Source: Hyphomicrobium denitrificans 1NES1
Lineage (GTDB): Bacteria; Pseudomonadota; Alphaproteobacteria; Rhizobiales; Hyphomicrobiaceae
Direction of reading: 5' to 3'
Length of the DNA: 64,000 bases
NCBI RefSeq assembly: GCF_000230975.2
Contig: NC_021172.1
Span: forward strand, 124,001 to 188,000
The position numbers were made by a program, and so were the translations under genes. Below are positions 9,231 to 17,758 of this stretch, piece by piece; the first letter of the stretch is position 1; each line of letters begins with the position of its first letter. The notes below the pieces were generated by a model, which saw only the letters and a list, made by a program, of their open reading frames with translations, was not told the DNA's origin and ran no database searches.

Positions 9231-9357
9231 ATGGAGCGCGTCGGCGTCAAGAAGGCCAAGGTGGCCAACGCCAGAAAGAAAGATCGCCGTCATCCTTCAC
9301 TGCACCTTGATCGATGACACAGAGTTCGAGTGGGAAAGCGAGGCTAAGGTGGCTTGA
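9231..9357 (+). pseudogene. Remnant of an IS110-family transposase C-terminus (frameshifted)
   Basis: Two short reading frames join here. The first reads ERVGVKKAKVANARK, then after a one-base shift near 9280 the second reads KIAVILHCTLIDDTEFEW and stops at 9355-9357. Together they resemble the C-terminal helix of IS110 transposases (KKAKVALARKLAVILHR...). No N-terminal part is visible nearby. The remnant lies in the otherwise empty 556-bp gap between the polysaccharide genes and the minus-strand sulfation genes, marking the edge of the locus as a site of past insertion. The rest of 9088-9643 shows nothing I can support. Confidence 0.6.
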
Positions 9358-9643
9358 TTGCTCCCGAGATATCCTCTGGCCCGCAGCCGCGGCGCTGGCG
9401 ATGCCCCTGCCGGGCTGGCGATGCACGCGATGTCCGTCAATCGGCTGACGCCAGCAGCCTGAATGTCAGCACGTTGAGGCGTTTACTCCGCACATAAACA
9501 TGAGGTTTGGTCCTCGGAATGGAACGTGATCCCAGCATAATCATAACGACCACCCGCAATTAAAGGGCCGATTGACAACCAAGGCTGCGCGGTCTGCGGG
9601 CAGGTTCCATCACGCTCTGCGAAGTCCCGGGGTAATTTCGTCG

Positions 9644-10438
9644 TCATTTGCGGGGAGCGCGTCTTTCATCGCTGGGTGTTCTTTGTTGGGACCAAAGTCG
9701 GTATACTTTTACAGTTCTAAACCACGCATGGATTGTTGCGTATCGTAACCCGGTAAATCCGCCTGTGATGTGACGTCTGACTATATAGTATTTATAGAAG
9801 TTCATCGGGAATTCTATAGCTAGCCTTCCGAGAGTGAATGCTGAGTTGGTAGCGGAAGCTTGCTCAGCTAAGAGAGACATCCGCCTATCAAGCTTGGCCT
9901 TCATATGATCAAAGGACCGGATGGAATAATGGTGGATCGGTGCATTGATGCATCCGACGACGTGACCGTCCGTTACTACGGCATCGTGGATGCTTGAATC
10001 CCGAAAACGCACGATCTTGCGATTGTATAGACGAACACACCAATGATCTCGCGCCCAGATGCGAGGCTTGGTCCGTCCAGGATAGATAATGCGGACGGGC
10101 ATGCCATACGCCGCATGCTCGGGTACTCCGGACCGGAAGAGTTCAGAGATCCTATCCTGAAGCTCGGGAGGTACCACTTCGTCTGCATCCAGATTTAATA
10201 CCCATTCATTGTGGCATTGCTCTTCGGCAAACCTTTTCTGCCCGCCGAAGCCGCGCCAAGGCTGCGAAATTACACGCGCGTTTGCAGATTGAGCAACGGC
10301 GATTGTGTCATCTGTGCTGCTGCTATCGACGACAACGACGACCTCATAGACCCATGACTCGACGGAACGTATCGTCCTTTCAATGCGGTCAGCTTCGTTT
10401 TTGGCGATGATAAAGCACGATACAGGCAGTCTAGACAT
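9644..10438 (-). CDS. Glycosyltransferase family 2 (LPS-core WaaE/KdtX-like)
   Basis: A GT-A enzyme of about 264 residues. It starts with LPVSCFIIAKNEADRIERTI, has the nucleotide-binding SSTDDTIAVA region and the metal-binding strip NLDADEVVPPEL (the DxD-type motif), then the HDAVV and HHYSIRSF segments common in the WaaE/LpcA-like core glucosyltransferases. The ATG at 10438 is preferred to an in-frame start about 180 bases upstream because homologous folds begin at this point and the extra leader is arginine-rich and unlike the family. It sits alone, facing the polysaccharide operon. The sugar it transfers is unknown. Confidence 0.82.
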   Translation of the reverse strand: MSRLPVSCFIIAKNEADRIERTIRSVESWVYEVVVVVDSSSTDDTIAVAQSANARVISQPWRGFGGQKRFAEEQCHNEWVLNLDADEVVPPELQDRISELFRSGVPEHAAYGMPVRIIYPGRTKPRIWARDHWCVRLYNRKIVRFRDSSIHDAVVTDGHVVGCINAPIHHYSIRSFDHMKAKLDRRMSLLAEQASATNSAFTLGRLAIEFPMNFYKYYIVRRHITGGFTGLRYATIHAWFRTVKVYRLWSQQRTPSDERRAPRK

Positions 10439-10937
10439 GTGACGCGAATTTTCCCGCAAACGCCGCTGGCGACGGAATATACGCATGTAGCGTGTATTTC
10501 CCCTCAGCAGCCCGCCGAGCGTGCAGACGGTATCGATCACGATCGAATGCCGCTGAATTTGAGCGAGAGAGCCAAGTTCGAGACGTGGCTCTCGGAAGCA
10601 CTCCGACCGAAGCATTCATGCTCGCCCGAAGCTTCGAGCCAGCGCAGATGCGGATCGTGTAAAACAATACTGGAGCGCATGCGTGGAACTAATCGGATGG
10701 GTTATCGCAGGTCGGCTGTGATAGAGAGTCAGTGTAGAGAAATTCGCGTACGCCGTCGTTTGCCCGCCATAACCTGACCTTCCGTGAATTTTGGCCACTC
10801 GTCGGTTGGGCAAAGTCGTAGCTAGATCGTGTTGAGGGGGCCAGTACCACTCCGCTAGCGCGCCAACAGTAGAACAACAGACACAGCCTTCTCCCCTGGT
10901 AGTTTAGAATTGCAGCTTGTAATGCTTTTATCGCATC
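10439..10937. other. About 500 bp with no convincing gene
   Basis: Only short overlapping reading frames with arginine-rich, low-quality translations are present. It contains the upstream region of the minus-strand family 2 glycosyltransferase and the downstream side of cysQ. No repeat or clear terminator was found. Confidence 0.5.
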
Positions 10938-11783
10938 TCAAGCCATACCTGTTGCCGCACTAGCTTCATGGCTCAACAACATCGACCGCAAGAAAGCCGT
11001 TTGTCCGGCGAACGAGACAAAGTGTGGATTTGCGTAAGCATTAAGGCCCGCACAACTCGGTCCATAATTCAAGGGCTGTCCGTCCAAGCGTAGCGTGCAT
11101 CCTCCTGCACTACGCAAAATCGCGTCGCCCGCCGCCGTATCCCACTGCATAGTCCGACCGATACGAGGATAAATATCAGCCTCGCCGGCTGCCAAAAGAC
11201 AGAATTTCAGAGAAGATCCGACTGACAGTATTTCACCGACTGCAAATCTTTCCAGGAACCTCATCGTATCCGCATGTGCATGCGAAGCGCTGGCGATGCC
11301 CCTTAGAGCTCTGCGAGGCATACTCGTTCTAATGGCCGTGCGCTCGATGAGCCGCCCGTCGGGCGAGACGCGGCATCGAAAGGCATTATGGCCGTCGCCG
11401 CTGAATAGTTCATTGCGGGCTGGTGCGACGACCACGCCCAATCGCGGCAATCCACATTCAACGAGACATATATTGACCGTGAAGTCTGTCCGACCCTGGA
11501 CAAACTCCTTCGTTCCATCGAGAGGATCGACGAGAAAAAATGTCTGTTCGCAAATGTCGGGAGCGCCACTGTATTGGATGCGCTCCTCGGCTATGATCGG
11601 AATGCGAGGATCGATTTTTTCAAGACCTCGAACGATCAGGTCTTCCGCGGATCGATCAGCGTCAGTGACGGGGCTGCCGTCGTCTTTATGAACGACAGAG
11701 GCGCCCCTCTCTCGAATATCCAGAATCATCCGGCCAGCTTCGAGAGCAAGAGCTTCGAGCTGCTCCAGCATCGATAAAGACAT
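10938..11783 (-). CDS. cysQ: 3'(2'),5'-bisphosphate nucleotidase CysQ
   Basis: A 281-residue inositol-monophosphatase-fold enzyme. The metal-binding motifs are visible: EE at about residues 66-67, DPLDGTKEF at 86-94, and the C-terminal WDTAAGDAILRSAGG. CysQ turns the sulfotransfer by-product adenosine 3',5'-bisphosphate (PAP) into AMP, which relieves product inhibition of PAPS-using enzymes. The ATG at 11783 follows a purine-rich GGGGGAATT site. The gene is the last of three sulfation genes on this strand, 58 bp after the sulfotransferase, which supports a shared job. An inositol monophosphatase role is less likely given these neighbours. Confidence 0.9.
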   Translation of the reverse strand: MSLSMLEQLEALALEAGRMILDIRERGASVVHKDDGSPVTDADRSAEDLIVRGLEKIDPRIPIIAEERIQYSGAPDICEQTFFLVDPLDGTKEFVQGRTDFTVNICLVECGLPRLGVVVAPARNELFSGDGHNAFRCRVSPDGRLIERTAIRTSMPRRALRGIASASHAHADTMRFLERFAVGEILSVGSSLKFCLLAAGEADIYPRIGRTMQWDTAAGDAILRSAGGCTLRLDGQPLNYGPSCAGLNAYANPHFVSFAGQTAFLRSMLLSHEASAATGMA

Positions 11784-11841
11784 TCGTCAATTCCCCCGTC
11801 GAGAGCGCCTACATTCGCGCGTGCGGCCCATAAAGAGAAAG

Positions 11842-12681
11842 CTACGATGCGCTGCCGTTGGTGTAACCAAACCCTCGCGCAATCCGGCGCTGAACCTGGT
11901 ATCCCGTTCGACCAAATTCACCAATCACGAAGCTCTTAGCATCATCTAGATTGAACGCGACGTTTTCCTTCTGCGCCCATCTGCGCCACAAGTACCGATC
12001 AAGCGACGTGCGGTCTTTGATCAGCTGGCGATCTCCCTGCGTGAGATCGTTGCGACGCAATAGCTTCCAACCGATTTTTTTCTGATTTTCCTCGGCGGTA
12101 TTTTGTGGTGTTGCCGTAGTAGCGATGCCAATCTCGGTAGAGAGAGACGCAAGCAGAGCATTCGTGCTCGCAATATCGGCAACGAAATCGAAAGTGCCTA
12201 GCATCTCATCGAGCAGTGCTGCCTTCTTCTCTTCCGAAAGCCGAGCGAGTTCGATCCAAGGCAATTCCGCCCATCGTTCCAGCAGAAAATGAGCTGCAGG
12301 GTTCAACCGCATGGAGCGCATGAATAATGAGAACGAATAGGAATACTGGCCTTCGCGCAAATAGCGCATCATTCGAAAATTGTAGTAAGAGAGCATAAGG
12401 CTCTCCGGTTCTCGGAGGATCACGGAACGGATGATGCGCCGTCCGGGAAACATCTTTTCTATCGATTGCCCGATGAAATGCCCGGAGATCGCACGTACTT
12501 GCTTGGTTGGCACAAATAGTTCGGGATCGTATTTGTAGCTAAACCATCCCAATGGAAATCGCCGGGAACGTTTTGGCGGCGCCCACATTCCCCCGTCCCC
12601 GAGCTGGGATTTCAAATGGTTTTCGATTGTCGTCCCCGCACACTTTGGAACGTGAACATGCACCAGTAGCGGATCGGCCAT
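11842..12681 (-). CDS. PAPS-dependent sulfotransferase (sulfotransferase family 2-like)
   Basis: A 279-residue protein with the N-terminal 5'-phosphosulfate loop HVHVPKCAGTTIENH (Lys13 in PKCAGTT, residues 12-18), followed by a strip near ILREPESLMLSYYNFRM resembling the 3'-phosphate-binding region (R-E-P ... S). These proteins move sulfate from PAPS to carbohydrate hydroxyls. No membrane segment or signal peptide is seen, so it should act in the cytoplasm on a nucleotide- or lipid-linked sugar. It lies between cysC and cysQ on the same strand and beside a polysaccharide locus, so the repeat unit or LPS is the likely acceptor. Confidence 0.85.
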   Translation of the reverse strand: MADPLLVHVHVPKCAGTTIENHLKSQLGDGGMWAPPKRSRRFPLGWFSYKYDPELFVPTKQVRAISGHFIGQSIEKMFPGRRIIRSVILREPESLMLSYYNFRMMRYLREGQYSYSFSLFMRSMRLNPAAHFLLERWAELPWIELARLSEEKKAALLDEMLGTFDFVADIASTNALLASLSTEIGIATTATPQNTAEENQKKIGWKLLRRNDLTQGDRQLIKDRTSLDRYLWRRWAQKENVAFNLDDAKSFVIGEFGRTGYQVQRRIARGFGYTNGSAS

Positions 12682-12920
12682 GGGAACTCGAGCTCCAGCT
12701 GGAATCCCGCGCGGCCCAAAAAACAGGATCTGTCTATTCGGCCACCCGGCTTATGCGGAATAGTTCAGTCAGCCTATACGACTGGACGCGCCGAACAACA
12801 CACGAAGCGCGTGCATCGCCATTTTTTTGTTACGGCGGGCGATTTAGGAGATGACAGGCAGGGGCCGTCTCCGGCCACACCGATGTGGTTCACCGGTCCG
12901 GGTGGCGCTGGAATTGTTGT

Positions 12921-13571
12921 TTAGGCTATGCTGCCGGAAATGATCTTGAAATTCCGCAACGCGTTCAAAATACGCTCGACGGATTCCAGCGGCGTTTCCA
13001 CACCACAATGGAGCGTAATTTCGGGATCTTCAGGTGGCTCGTATGGCGAGCTAATGCCGGTGAAATCGGGAATTTTATTCTCACGCGCCTTCCGATAGAG
13101 ACCCTTAACATCTCGCTTTTCGCATGTAGCAAGCGGCGTATCTACGTAGATTTCGATAAACTCGTTGCGATCAAAACAACGCCGAGCCTTCTCTCGCTCC
13201 TTCTGAAACGGCGAAATCACAGCCACAATGACAATCAAACCGGCATCGACCATCATGCGAGCAGTTTGAGTTACGCGGCGTGACTGCTCCACTCTGTCCT
13301 CAGCCGAGAACCCAAGATCCGAGCACAGACCGCTTCGCATCAGGTCACCATCCAAAATGTAGGTGTGATAACCTTTTCGATGCAACGTCCACTCGAGCAG
13401 CTCTGCGACTGTGGACTTACCGGCCCCCGAAAGACCAGTCAGCCATAAACAGGTTGGGCGCTGAGACTTGATCTGAGCGCGCGCATTTCGATCAATCGAA
13501 GCGCGGAGCTTGCGGGTCTCCCGCCAATCTGCCGGCGAAGTCCGTTCATGCAAATCTAGAGCGTTTCGCAT
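12921..13571 (-). CDS. cysC: Adenylyl-sulfate kinase CysC
   Basis: A 216-residue APS kinase that phosphorylates APS at the 3' position with ATP to give PAPS. The P-loop GLSGAGKS is at residues 46-53. The family strips LDGDLMRSGLCSDLGFS, SRRVTQTARMM, ISPFQKEREKAR and GLYRKARENKIPDFTG (the lid/KGLY region) and the closing SSPYEPPEDPEI are all there in order. It is a stand-alone kinase, not fused to CysN. No ATP sulfurylase (cysD/N or sat) lies in the window, so APS must come from elsewhere. It is the first gene of the sulfation set, 239 bp before the sulfotransferase. Confidence 0.93.
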   Translation of the reverse strand: MRNALDLHERTSPADWRETRKLRASIDRNARAQIKSQRPTCLWLTGLSGAGKSTVAELLEWTLHRKGYHTYILDGDLMRSGLCSDLGFSAEDRVEQSRRVTQTARMMVDAGLIVIVAVISPFQKEREKARRCFDRNEFIEIYVDTPLATCEKRDVKGLYRKARENKIPDFTGISSPYEPPEDPEITLHCGVETPLESVERILNALRNFKIISGSIA

Positions 13572-14045
13572 AATCCACTTCTTTCAATAGGTCGATCGCA
13601 ATAGGTCGGATGGACGATGCTTTATGATAACGTTCGCGGCTTTTCTTATAAGCGTTTACAGGCAACACCTCCTCAGAAATCCCCTATGCTTTGGAAATCC
13701 GTTGATTTTTCTTTGTGGAGATGCCGAGTGGCTACAATTGGCTCATGATCAACAGGGGGAGAGTCGTCCAGATCGTACGGCGGACTTCTGAGCCTTCGCT
13801 GTAAAGATGAAAGGTCGGGCTTACGAAGTTGGCCGGACTTTATGGCTGGCCAGAATGCTCAGAATGTAAACAGCTTACATTCGGCGAGGGGCCGACGCAG
13901 ATGCGCTACCTTGCCCCAAAACTCTACAGATCCTTGGCCATCTCGCGTGAGAGGGGCAAGTTTCGTGCGTAGAGGCGTTCGATCTGTTTGACACTGCTGC
14001 TCCACACTATCCGAACCTTCCTCGTGATTCGAGTAGATACTCTTT
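13572..14045. other. About 470 bp without a supported gene
   Basis: Holds the promoter side of cysC on the minus strand and the upstream side of a truncated GT2 gene on the plus strand. No complete reading frame with a recognisable product is seen. Confidence 0.45.
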
Positions 14046-14332
14046 ACCGGGAGCCTGTTCACAACGGTGGAAGCTATCTGCCGCTTGCTGCCGAGAGTGT
14101 GCTCCGACAGACCTTTAGCGCGTTTGAACTGCTGGTGATCGACGACGCATCCAGCGTCGGATCTATCTCCCTGTTGGAGCCCGTGGCAGCCAGTGACCCG
14201 CGGCTTCGGCTTCTTAAGAATCCTGGATCGGGCTTGGTAGCTGCTCTCAACTTCGGGCTCTCTCAAGCGCGGGCAGAGTTTGTGGCGCGGATGGACGCTG
14301 ACGATATCGCTTCACCCCGATCATGCCGCTAA
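14046..14332 (+). pseudogene. Truncated family 2 glycosyltransferase fragment
   Basis: The translation contains the opening of a GT-A glycosyltransferase: PVHNGGSYLPLAAESVL, then ELLVIDDASS and the DxD-region strip AEFVARMDADDIASP. The normal first beta strand (VSVVLPVYN-like) is spoiled. The frame ends after ADDIASPRSCR, where intact enzymes run on for 150 residues or more. So only about 90 residues of the nucleotide-binding half remain, with both ends broken. The 3' break falls exactly where the phasin-like gene begins. This looks like a recombination scar from a former glycosyltransferase gene. Confidence 0.7.
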
Positions 14333-14787
14333 GCGCTTTCAATCCCAAACTCTCTAAAGAAGCCCAGGAGGCTGTAAGCAATGCCTTCGATGCGGTGGCG
14401 AAATGGAACAAGGAGCTTGGATCCAGCACGGAAAACGTCGCCCAAAAGATGGCCATCGCCGCACGAGCCGTCGGCTGGCCGGACCACATCGTAACGGCCA
14501 TCAGCTCGCACGTGCAAAGCATCACGCAACTGCACATCCACATGATGAACCATATGCTCGACGCTTGGCAGGAGCAGATTAAATCCCCAAACCCTATGTC
14601 GAATTTTCCAGCCGCGATGCTGTCGAAGCTGCAATCGTGGCCAGGGCTATCCGGAACCTCGGGCTGGCCTTCGATCGAAGCTTTCGGCAGCCAAGGACGG
14701 TTTTGGATACAGATTGGCGAGCAGTGGCAGAAGAATTGGGCGCAGGCTATTACGGCCTGGTCTGAATTCGGTGCGCCGAAAAAGTAA
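14323..14787 (+). CDS. Phasin-like protein
   Basis: A 154-residue soluble protein, mostly helical and amphipathic, without a signal peptide. The arrangement (LSKEAQEAVSNAFDAVAKWN, then a long helix and a Trp-rich C-terminal part WQKNWAQAITAWSEF) resembles phasins, which coat polyhydroxyalkanoate granules. The match is by character rather than a fixed motif. The start at 14323 overlaps the end of the broken glycosyltransferase frame by ten bases, so its original promoter may have been lost, or it may now be read from a fusion junction. No PHA synthase is in the window. Confidence 0.5.
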   Translation: MPLSAFNPKLSKEAQEAVSNAFDAVAKWNKELGSSTENVAQKMAIAARAVGWPDHIVTAISSHVQSITQLHIHMMNHMLDAWQEQIKSPNPMSNFPAAMLSKLQSWPGLSGTSGWPSIEAFGSQGRFWIQIGEQWQKNWAQAITAWSEFGAPKK

Positions 14788-15033
14788 AAGCGTCTGACGT
14801 TCAGCTCACACAAAGCATGGCTGAGTCGTGATTATCCCGCCCGGATCAACCTCGGGGAGATGATGTGCGCTATGGTTTTCGGGAATCGCAATCGCGGGTT
14901 CCGCAAATGGCATGGAGGCGATACGGTATCTGCTGCAGGGTTTACTGTCGGCCTCGGCGGGCACCTTGCTGTCGCTCCCACGGATGAAAAGCGGCTCATG
15001 CCAAAGCGCGACTCGCATGAGTTCATGGGCCGA

Positions 15034-15195
15034 TTACGTGCGCCAAGCATGGGCAGGGAGATATGCTGTCGTCTTGACGCCCGCTACCGCGCTGTCGTCT
15101 TTGACTGTGCTCCCGGACACGCCGTCAGCGCCCACGAGCACGCCCGTCTCATCAACGATCATAGCCTGCCAGGCCTTTGTTCTGGATCGAATGCG
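15034..15195 (-). pseudogene. Possible GlcG/HbpS-like (DUF336) C-terminal remnant
   Basis: On the minus strand a 48-codon stretch reads MIVDETGVLVGADGVSG and then STVKDDSAVAGVKTTAY before a stop. This resembles the end of GlcG/HbpS-type proteins, which carry VVGAIGVSG...DD..VAGV. An in-frame stop just upstream and no matching N-terminus suggest a remnant. The remainder of 14788-15492 holds only weak overlapping frames. The match is short, so it could be chance. Confidence 0.35.
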
Positions 15196-15492
15196 ATTGG
15201 AAACGATTCCCCCACTTCATCTTCTCGTAGGCCTTCATGAGCGCGGCCAGATCATCGAAGTCTTCCGAGAATTGAAAGGAGGAACTACCATCTGCGCGGT
15301 GATCGTTTGCAAGATGGCCTTTGCAATCCTTGATCGGTATCAATCTCACCGCCAGGATTTTTCCGTTAGGCTATCCAAGGTGGCCGGAGCAAACGTAGTT
15401 TGGGTCAGGCTGCCGTCAGGACGAACGGCCATCTACCAGCACTCTTGGCGTGTCGCAGCTGGACTTGGGCAGATCTTCGGGAGAAATGCACA

Positions 15493-15720
15493 ATGTCTCC
15501 TATCCGAAGAACGAACACGTCCTGCAGTACGTGTAACGGATGCGGGTTCGTTTGGCGCGGGCGAATGACGTGTCATGAGGTTATCAGCAGCCGGCAAGGT
15601 ATTACCAAGGGGCAGATCTACTTATCACGTCTCAGAGACGTTTGCCCGGAATGCAAAGGTTTTGGCGTGACCCTTGTCCGCGATGTTCAGCGTACCCCAT
15701 GGCAGCTTGCGTTTCAGTAA
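15493..15720 (+). CDS. Small protein with two CxxC zinc-ribbon-like pairs
   Basis: A 75-residue protein of unknown function. It has CSTCNGCGF near the N-terminus and CPECKGFGV near the C-terminus, the CxxCxGxG-like pairs seen in DnaJ-type zinc fingers, about 35 residues apart. The two pairs probably bind one zinc ion. The ATG at 15493 is chosen because GGGAG lies eight bases before it. An in-frame start 93 bases upstream has no such site. No operon partner is seen, and the flanks are degraded sequence. Confidence 0.5.
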   Translation: MSPIRRTNTSCSTCNGCGFVWRGRMTCHEVISSRQGITKGQIYLSRLRDVCPECKGFGVTLVRDVQRTPWQLAFQ

Positions 15721-15852
15721 ATCATTGCCGTGATTTTTCTAATGTTTGGATATTCATCCCGAGCATGCGATTTGGGATGAACGCCAACCTGGATCGTCGC
15801 CGTATGGAACACAGACGACTTTTGCCATTTTCATGATGCTGCTTGAAACAGG

Positions 15853-16569
15853 TCAGGGCGATCCGTCAGCTGGCTTTGGTTCGGGAGGCTTATCGTCTTT
15901 GGCAAAGAAGTATTGGTATGCTGCATAGGTCATGAGAGCGATGCCCATCACGGCGGCGCCCCTTCCTGCTTTCGCGATCCCAGAACGTGCAAGCATACCG
16001 ACGGCACGATCGGCAGCGCTCGTCTCGACTGCTTCGGGAAGAATGCCAATTGTTTTTTCGCTAATCAGTCCGCGAACATCATTGGACGTCAGAAGGCCTT
16101 GGGCCGCGCGCTTACTGAGCTCCGCGGAGTGGCTCCCAATAACGTAAAGAGTGAGCCCGGCTTCGCCCGGATTTATGTTGGACAAGCTGTCGACCACGCG
16201 GCAGGAGTGGAACTGTCCGTCCTTCGGACAGGCGACGCTCAATGGCGCGGAATGCATGAGGGCGGGTGGCGGCTTGGGTAGGTTCAGCGGATGGTCGCGC
16301 AGATATTTTTCCAGCGGGTTCGGATGTAAGCTTGCAGAGAGTGCAGTGCTCGGCGGCGGCAGCGCAAAGACGCGACAGGGTTGCGTGGAGGTTGTTTGGC
16401 AGAGCGGTGTGGCAAAGAAATCAGGATTGGACTTCTTCTTCGCGAGGATGTCGTAGACGTCCTGCGAGGGAAGCAGAGGGCTGTGCGTCTTCAGGAGTTC
16501 GTCGGCGCTCGCAGCCGATGGCAGCGCCACGAATGCCACACACGCAGCACTAGCTCGAAGGCCCCGCAT
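15853..16569 (-). CDS. Exported protein of unknown function with C-terminal membrane segment
   Basis: About 238 residues. An N-terminal signal peptide (RGLRASAACVAFVALPSAASA) is followed by a region with cysteines paired as TPLCQTTSTQPCR and CPKDGQFHSCR, which may form disulfides in the periplasm. A predicted membrane helix is near the C-terminus (RGAAVMGIALMTYAAYQYFF), then a charged proline-rich tail. I do not recognise the family. The ATG at 16569 with a purine-rich site is preferred to an in-frame GTG 12 bases upstream. It is a single gene. A bulged hairpin lies about 55-80 bases upstream. Confidence 0.6.
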   Translation of the reverse strand: MRGLRASAACVAFVALPSAASADELLKTHSPLLPSQDVYDILAKKKSNPDFFATPLCQTTSTQPCRVFALPPPSTALSASLHPNPLEKYLRDHPLNLPKPPPALMHSAPLSVACPKDGQFHSCRVVDSLSNINPGEAGLTLYVIGSHSAELSKRAAQGLLTSNDVRGLISEKTIGILPEAVETSAADRAVGMLARSGIAKAGRGAAVMGIALMTYAAYQYFFAKDDKPPEPKPADGSP

Positions 16570-16623
16570 GTCCTGCCCCACGCTTCAAATAGGACGGCGC
16601 GATCTTATTTCGGAGGGAGCGGC

Positions 16624-16647
16624 GCGACAAGCACGGTGTGCTGTCGC
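16624..16647. repeat. Bulged inverted repeat upstream of the exported-protein gene
   Basis: The arms GCGACA-(A)-GCAC and GTGC-TGTCGC pair over ten bases with one bulged A and a three-base loop (GGT). It could be an operator or an mRNA leader hairpin of the minus-strand gene ending at 16569. The rest of 16570-17103 shows no supported gene. Confidence 0.4.
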
Positions 16648-17103
16648 CGCGTATATATCCTACCGGCGCGCAATGCGAGCAGTTGAACGCACGTTTTCAT
16701 ATACCCTCTCGGCGTAGCAAGGCGGATAATATCAAAAGAACAATGACGGCTGGGCAGCAACCGAAGGGCTTGCCCAATAAGTCCGCCTTGTCTTCCCGCC
16801 CTGCGTGATTCCGGCTGGATCGAAGCTCCTCCCGGCCAACTGCGCGGATTACCGGCGGCTGGCTCGCAATAGCTTGATGCTTTGCCCCCGCCAGGGCCTC
16901 TACCGGGCAGAACTAAAGCCGAGTTAAAGGGGATTGATGCGCGTCAAACCCCGCAGGAATACCTGGACTATTTTGCACGTTGAATAGTTTCGCTTGTGCT
17001 GTCCAGCGCAGAATGAATGCGGTAGGTTGAACGGATAACGTTTGAAGAGAATTATATCTGCCAGCATGATCCAGCGCGTTTCGGGCGCTGCATGGAGATT
17101 GAC

Positions 17104-17355
17104 ATGGATCGGATTTTCCAGGATCGCGGCTTTTGCATTCATCTTGCCATCTACGCGGCGGTGAACCTTCTACTGCTCGTCATCAATCTCGCGACGAATT
17201 CCAATAAACTTTGGTTTTACTGGCCTCTAATGGGCTGGGGGCTCGGGATCATCGGCCACGCCTATCTTGTTTATCGAAAACGATCTGCCTCGGTGCCGAT
17301 GTCGGGAACAACGCAGCGAGCGGTGACACCCGAACCACCACCCGGCACGCCCTGA
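17104..17355 (+). CDS. Small 2TM-domain membrane protein
   Basis: An 83-residue protein with two membrane helices (about residues 9-29 and 36-54) joined by a tight turn, in the pattern RGFCIHLAIYAAVNLLLLVINL ... LWFYWPLMGWGLGIIGHA. This is the compact '2TM domain' seen in many bacteria, sometimes alone and sometimes joined to histidine kinases. Its function is not known. The start at 17104 is chosen because GGAG lies six bases before it. A start 12 bases upstream would lose that site. The C-terminus is a short proline-rich tail. Confidence 0.65.
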   Translation: MDRIFQDRGFCIHLAIYAAVNLLLLVINLATNSNKLWFYWPLMGWGLGIIGHAYLVYRKRSASVPMSGTTQRAVTPEPPPGTP

Positions 17356-17758
17356 GCTAAGTCACGAGAGCACCGGAGTCTACTCAATCTAGTGCGCCAC
17401 GACCGTGTGCGGCTTGCCTGCTCGTTCGAAGGGAAAGCGCGATAGTGCTTGCCGATGGGCACTTCAGAACCTTCGCGACCTCCACCGCGACCAGCACGCC
17501 GCACGGCATCGCTTGCATCCGCAAAGCAGCGTTGGCTTAGGATCTTTGCGAGAGCCTTGCCCGCGGCGGAACGGTTTTCGAAAATACGCCCCGCGCACCT
17601 AGGCAGGCCCCCAGCCTACAGGAAAGTCTAAACGAGACCATACTTCGCCTATTGCGCGCTATGTCATGGCACAAATGGCGTACAAGAGAGGTTACGGACG
17701 TCCTGAAGAAGGCGGCGCCAGATCTGACTGAAATCTAATGTATCTTTATCGCCTAGTG
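17356..17758. other. About 400 bp with one short coding-like stretch
   Basis: A frame open from about 17598 to a TAA at 17736-17738 reads SLNETILRLLRAMSWHKW and on to LKKAAPDLTEI. It looks coding-like but is too short to name. It could be the tail of a decayed gene. Nothing else is supported here. Confidence 0.3.

Noticed and set aside
14860..15568. Two overlapping plus-strand frames of 126 and 218 codons
   Set aside because: Their translations are Arg/Ser-rich with no domain, and they overlap a better match on the minus strand.
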